Source: Tabrizicola_A sp044377735 (GTDB taxonomy: Bacteria; Pseudomonadota; Alphaproteobacteria; Rhodobacterales; Rhodobacteraceae). Taken from it: a DNA stretch of 64,000 nucleotides. The notes beneath the pieces were generated by a model. It saw only the letters and a program-made list of their open reading frames with translations, had not been told where the DNA came from and searched no databases. The position numbers and the translations under genes were made by a program. Below, one piece after another: positions 60,418 through 64,000 of this stretch; within the stretch, counting starts at the first letter, position 1; every line of letters begins with the position of its first letter. The stretch lies in NCBI GenBank assembly GCA_044377735.1, contig JBILYK010000006.1, positions 1-64,000 of the forward strand, written 5' to 3'.

Positions 60418-62132
60418 CGCTTCAGCATCTCTGCCACCGCCTCGGGCGTTAGCGGTTTGGCCAGATAGCCGTTCATCCCTGCCGCGAGATACCGACGCCG
60501 ATGTTCCTCGGTCGCATCAGCGGTCATGGCGATAACGGGCAGGCTGGTGCGCCCGGGCAGGGTGCGGATGCGCTGAAGGGTCTCGGTCCCGTCCATACCG
60601 GGCATGTTCATGTCGAGCAGCACCAGATCAATGCCGTCCCGCTCCAAGCGTGCCAGAGCATCGGCACCCGATCGGGCTTCATCTACCGCAATACCATGCA
60701 AATGCAGATGCGCCTTTGCGACCAGCCGGTTCGTGGCAATGTCGTCAACCACCAGCACCCGAATCTTTGTGGATAAGGCATTGTAGGTAAGTGTGGGGTT
60801 CTTTTGTGGCTCCAATACGGGCGAGATTATGGGCGACACCTGGGCCAGCGCCCGCAGAGTCAGCCTAAGGCGGAACTCCGCGCCCACAGGGCTGGGGACC
60901 AGCTGGAGGTCTCCACCCATCGAGCGCGCAAGTGCCCGGGTGATCGACAGGCCAAGCCCGGTTCCGGGCTGATCGCCCGTGCCCCGCTGGAAGGGTTTAA
61001 AGAGCCGCTCAACCTCGGCCTGGGGGATGCCGGGCCCGGTGTCAGAAAAGCTGATGATGAGATCGCCGTTGAACGCCAATTCAGCACGCAAGGTCACGCC
61101 GCCGGTCTTTGTGTGTTTCAACGCGTTGGAAAAGAGGTTGGACAAGCATTGGCGCAGCCGTTGCGAATCCAAGGCGGCATGGGCGGGCAGATCTGGCGAA
61201 AGACCCAGTGTCACGCTCAGGCCCTCGGCCTCAAACAGCGGGCGGTATAGGGCGGCGGCGGCCGTGATCTCTTGGGCCGGGTTGCAGGGCATGGGCCGGA
61301 TTGGCAAGTGACCCGCTTCAATTGCGGACATATCCAGAATGTCGTCCAGAATAACAGCCAATCCCCGTGCCGCGTCGGTCATCAACCGCAGCCGCTCTTG
61401 TGAGGCAGGATCAGTCGCTTGGGCAAGCTCGGCATGGCCAAGCCCAAGAATGGCGTTCAACGGCGTGCGAAGCTCATGGCTCATCTGTGCCAAAAACCGT
61501 GATTTGGCCTGATCCGCCATCCGGGCACTCGCCCGTTCGCGGGCGATGCCATCATGCAAGCCATGATTGCCCCGCACAATGGCTGCGATGAAATAGGCCG
61601 CCGCCAAAAGGGCGATCAGGCTCATCGCGAGGCCGGTCGCGCCGGTCCGGCTTTGCCAGTCATAAAGCACGGCGCCCACGCCAACGGCAAAGGTGACCCC
61701 AAGACCGGTAATGGCATAGGGCAGGTGGATGATCCGAATGGACGCCATTTGCAGCATGGTCAGCGTCAGAACCCCGGCGGCGAAGGGCTGGGCGAGCGGC
61801 ACCTGGGACTGATAGGCCAAGGCCAGAACCATCGCATAGGCCAGTTGTGACAGCATGCCTGCCGCAACCGTAGCCAGATAGCGCCGTGGTGCGCGTGCAG
61901 GGTTCAGCCCCTTCATCCAGTGCAGGCAAAGACGTTCGCTGCCGAAGTCCACCGCGGCACAGATCAGGACCACGGGCAGGGGAACAAAGAAGATCGCCAA
62001 GGCAAAGACCAACCCGGTCAGAACCGACCTCAACCCAACGCCGTCGGTCAAAAGCCTGTGCTGCCGCGCCAGCTCATCAGGGGGTATCCTGGCAAGTCTG
62101 GCGGCCAGGTCCGCCATGGCCGGTATGGGCAT
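60396..62132 (-). CDS. Hybrid sensor histidine kinase with receiver
   Basis: A 578-residue protein with about six hydrophobic segments in residues 40-210. Next come a HisKA domain with MSHELRTPLNAILG near residue 240, HATPase_c parts (FSNALKHTK, FSDTGPGIP, GTGLGLSITRAL) and a C-terminal receiver with the phospho-Asp in LVLLDMNMPGMDG near residue 515. The kinase is intact. The signal and partner regulator are unknown. ATG 62132 has aaaagga at good spacing. Its end overlaps the BtuF-like gene by 22 bp. Confidence 0.9.
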   Translation of the reverse strand: MPIPAMADLAARLARIPPDELARQHRLLTDGVGLRSVLTGLVFALAIFFVPLPVVLICAAVDFGSERLCLHWMKGLNPARAPRRYLATVAAGMLSQLAYAMVLALAYQSQVPLAQPFAAGVLTLTMLQMASIRIIHLPYAITGLGVTFAVGVGAVLYDWQSRTGATGLAMSLIALLAAAYFIAAIVRGNHGLHDGIARERASARMADQAKSRFLAQMSHELRTPLNAILGLGHAELAQATDPASQERLRLMTDAARGLAVILDDILDMSAIEAGHLPIRPMPCNPAQEITAAAALYRPLFEAEGLSVTLGLSPDLPAHAALDSQRLRQCLSNLFSNALKHTKTGGVTLRAELAFNGDLIISFSDTGPGIPQAEVERLFKPFQRGTGDQPGTGLGLSITRALARSMGGDLQLVPSPVGAEFRLRLTLRALAQVSPIISPVLEPQKNPTLTYNALSTKIRVLVVDDIATNRLVAKAHLHLHGIAVDEARSGADALARLERDGIDLVLLDMNMPGMDGTETLQRIRTLPGRTSLPVIAMTADATEEHRRRYLAAGMNGYLAKPLTPEAVAEMLKRYLPIAR

Positions 62133-62244
62133 CTTGGTCCTTTTGGATGGATATGGAAAGCGGGGCCATGCCAGTAGCTCCAAAGCCGCGCCGGGCGTCA
62201 AGCTGGAAAGCGGCAAGGTCAATCGGCCGGGCCAGAGAGCAGGA

Positions 62245-62565
62245 TCAGGGCGCGGCTACGCTGTCCAGGTGGATTCTTTGCACAAGGTCACCAGAGGGGC
62301 TGAACATCAGAATCTCTTGGCTGGTCGTCACGACCGCGATCCAGCCCTTGCCCAGCGTGACCGCTTCGGCCACCAGTCCCTCGGGCAGGGTAAGTACGTC
62401 GGGCAGCCGAGGGGCGGTGCTGCTGGCATCGGGCATGCGGGTGACAAGCAGGCCAACCACGGTTATGACACCGACAATCATGGTGATCATCAAGATGATT
62501 ACCAAGTTTTTCAGAAAACGCAGGCTCGGCGGCAGGTCGGGTTCATGCTCAGGAGTGTTCGTCAT
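62245..62565 (-). CDS. Small single-span membrane protein (DUF6476-like)
   Basis: The 106-residue protein has a short acidic N-terminus, a single membrane helix (FLKNLVIILMITMIVGVITVV, in two parts) and a periplasmic tail (LTLPEGLVAEAVTLGKGW). It resembles the small alphaproteobacterial DUF6476 family; no function is known. Its start codon overlaps that of the RluA-family gene on the other strand by two bases. Ribosome site: agaagg. Confidence 0.75.
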   Translation of the reverse strand: MTNTPEHEPDLPPSLRFLKNLVIILMITMIVGVITVVGLLVTRMPDASSTAPRLPDVLTLPEGLVAEAVTLGKGWIAVVTTSQEILMFSPSGDLVQRIHLDSVAAP

Positions 62566-63607
62566 GGCAATGCCTTCTTCTCCGGGGTGGTTGCACCTGA
62601 CCATTGGCGAGGCGGCCCCGAACCGCCTTGATAAGGCGCTTGCGGCGCTCGTGCCAGAGGAAGCCGCGCTGTCTCGGTCGCGTTTGATGAAGATGATCGA
62701 CGAGGGCGATGTGCTTTTGGCAGGTGCGGCGGTGACCAACCCCAAGGCCAAGGTGGCCGAGGGGCAGGTCTATGCGCTGCGTTTGGCCCCCGCGGTGGAA
62801 TTGGAACATCTGCTGGCCGAGGATATTCCCTTGACGGTGGTGTGGGAGGACGCCGATCTGATCGTTATCGACAAACCGGCGGGAATGGTGGTGCACCCGG
62901 CCCCCGGCACCCCCTCGGGCACGCTGGTGAATGCGCTTTTGGCCCATTGTGGCGACACGCTGTCGGGCATTGGCGGCGAACGGCGTCCGGGGATTGTGCA
63001 CCGCATCGACAAAGACACAACGGGGCTTTTGGTGGTGGCCAAGTCGGACCGCGCCCATCATGGCCTTGCCGCACAGTTCGAGGCGCATGAGGTCAACCGG
63101 CATTATCTGGCGGTGGTTTACGGGGTGCCCTCGGCCTATGATCCGCGATTGCGGGGCCTTCGCGGGATCAGCTTTGAGGCGGGTGGGATCTTGAAGGTGG
63201 CCACCCATCTTGCGCGCCACAAGACCGACCGGCAGCGGCAGGCTGTGGTCTGGAATGAGGGTCGCCATGCGGTGACGCGGGCACGCGTGGTGGACGCGTT
63301 TCAAGGGGCTGCCGCGCTGATGGAGTGCTGGCTGGAAACCGGGCGCACCCACCAGATTCGTGTGCAGCTGTCTTATGCGGGACATGGGTTGATCGGGGAT
63401 CCGACCTATGGCGGCAAGCGGCGGTTGCCTGAAAAGCTGTTCGGTCTGGCTGCTGGGGTGGCGAACACGTTTTCCCGCCAAGCCCTTCACGCGGCCACTT
63501 TGGGCTTTGTTCATCCGGTGACGGGTGAGGCGTTGGAGTTCGAAAGCCCACTGCCTGAGGACATGGCCGGTTTGCTGGATGCTTTGCGCCAAGGCCAAAC
63601 CGGCTGA
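62564..63607 (+). CDS. rluD: RluA-family pseudouridine synthase, RluD-like
   Basis: The 347-residue enzyme has an N-terminal S4 RNA-binding domain (NRLDKALAALVPEEAALSRS, LMKMIDEGDVLLAG) and a catalytic core with the Asp in GIVHRIDKDTTGLLVVAKS near residue 150. The later LETGRTHQIRVQLS and GDPTYGG are family landmarks. It matches RluD, which modifies helix 69 of 23S rRNA. ATG 62564 has ggag at proper spacing; ATG 62570 is next. It is divergent from the small membrane protein gene. Confidence 0.9.
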   Translation: MAMPSSPGWLHLTIGEAAPNRLDKALAALVPEEAALSRSRLMKMIDEGDVLLAGAAVTNPKAKVAEGQVYALRLAPAVELEHLLAEDIPLTVVWEDADLIVIDKPAGMVVHPAPGTPSGTLVNALLAHCGDTLSGIGGERRPGIVHRIDKDTTGLLVVAKSDRAHHGLAAQFEAHEVNRHYLAVVYGVPSAYDPRLRGLRGISFEAGGILKVATHLARHKTDRQRQAVVWNEGRHAVTRARVVDAFQGAAALMECWLETGRTHQIRVQLSYAGHGLIGDPTYGGKRRLPEKLFGLAAGVANTFSRQALHAATLGFVHPVTGEALEFESPLPEDMAGLLDALRQGQTG

Positions 63608-63831
63608 GGTCACGTGAAAAGGGGGGGGGCATTTCGGCCAGGATGGAAATCGGCAAGATTGGCTGACGTTTGCGTGATCAGGGTGTTACAAACCTTTTGC
63701 CGCAACGGAAGTGCATACATTTTACAGCCAAGGCGATATGGTGGCGTTGATCTTGAAAGCGGCGCACCGGGATCTTAGATCACGCGCCTTCGGGGGCCGA
63801 AATCGGACCCGATCACATGAAGGGGGCACGA

Positions 63832-64000
63832 ATGAGCACCTATGCAAATCTACCTGCACCAAGTCCGGAACAGGGGCTGAACCGCTATATGCAGGAAATC
63901 CGCAAGTTCCCAATGTTGGAACCGGAAGAAGAATACATGTTGGCCAAGGCTTGGGCCGAACGCCAAGACTCTGAGGCCGCGCATCGGTTGGTGACAAGCC
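63832..64000 (+). CDS. rpoH: RNA polymerase sigma factor RpoH (3' truncated)
   Basis: The visible 56 residues begin MSTYANLPAPSPEQGLNRYM and continue with QEIRKFPMLEPEEEYMLAKAW, the N-terminus of the alphaproteobacterial heat-shock sigma factor. The rest lies beyond the right edge. ATG 63832 has aaggggg upstream. The 224-bp gap before it (63608-63831) has no gene and should hold its promoter. Confidence 0.88.
   Translation, partial: MSTYANLPAPSPEQGLNRYMQEIRKFPMLEPEEEYMLAKAWAERQDSEAAHRLVTS

Noticed and set aside
63608..63831. A heat-shock-type promoter before rpoH
   Set aside because: The gap has AT-rich pieces, but no -35/-10 pair with correct spacing could be fixed by eye.

Overview
The window reads as about 64 kb of chromosome from a high-GC alphaproteobacterium, most likely a Rhodobacteraceae member (Rhodobacter/Paracoccus/Roseobacter relatives). 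The grounds are the CckA-type hybrid kinase with a CtrA-like box, the plsX-fabH-ihfA-MerR cluster behind rpmF and a DUF177 gene, a divergent BamE/DUF177 pair, an ornithine-lipid acyltransferase, an NDUFAF6-like protein, RpoH, and the codon use. No IS element, prophage, CRISPR array or rRNA operon was seen. Two tRNAs, one cobalamin riboswitch and one decayed gene are present. The first (coxG) and last (rpoH) genes are cut by the window ends.

Layout, left to right. Positions 1-4.2 kb: a molybdenum hydroxylase operon (coxG end, small 2Fe-2S, large Mo and FAD subunits) whose large subunit has the form II signature AYRGAGR. 4.3-5.7 kb: an HNH endonuclease and a MgtC-like membrane protein with a leader hairpin over its Shine-Dalgarno. 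5.7-9.5 kb: zwf-pgl-pgi, with a perfect 12-bp palindrome upstream. 9.6-12.6 kb: RidA, a secreted CHAP hydrolase, a low-GC outer-membrane barrel, tRNA-Gly and a fasciclin protein. 12.8-22.1 kb, minus strand: a corrinoid-protein activator, cupin, CaiB-type CoA-transferase, double-length dCTP deaminase, tRNA-Pro, then the lipid/IHF cluster. 22.3-27.4 kb: bamE, msrB, olsB, an ABC-F protein and a PLP decarboxylase. 27.6-35 kb: cysS-cimA, a hydrolase, an NDUFAF6-like protein, an MFS transporter, an AlkA glycosylase, an esterase and glk. 36-46.4 kb: LysR/PhyH divergent pair, TDT carrier, class I amidotransferase, guaB, ExoD, SDR, rsmB and cckA. 46.4-53.9 kb: a broken kdtA followed (minus strand) by a polyamine-type ABC transporter bracketed by two amidases. 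54.1-60.4 kb: a B12-riboswitch-controlled corrinoid uptake and salvage operon (btuB, F, C, D, cbiZ and a second btuF-like gene). 60.4-64 kb: hybrid kinase, small membrane protein, RluA-family synthase and the start of rpoH.

How the genes fit together. glk, pgi, zwf and pgl give sugar phosphorylation and entry to the pentose-phosphate/Entner-Doudoroff routes; edd and eda are not in the window. The B12 operon brings in corrinoids and, through CbiZ, would open adenosylcobinamides for remodelling. The RamA-like activator elsewhere in the window implies a corrinoid methyltransferase outside it. The two amidases in line with a Pot-type transporter suggest capture and hydrolysis of an amide. The items most worth a second look are the signal-less BtuF-like protein behind cbiZ, the CtrA box before cckA, the kdtA remnant, the mgtC leader hairpin, the amidase-transporter-amidase row, abrupt AT-rich patches inside cysS and rsmB, and a dispersed intergenic repeat found four times.
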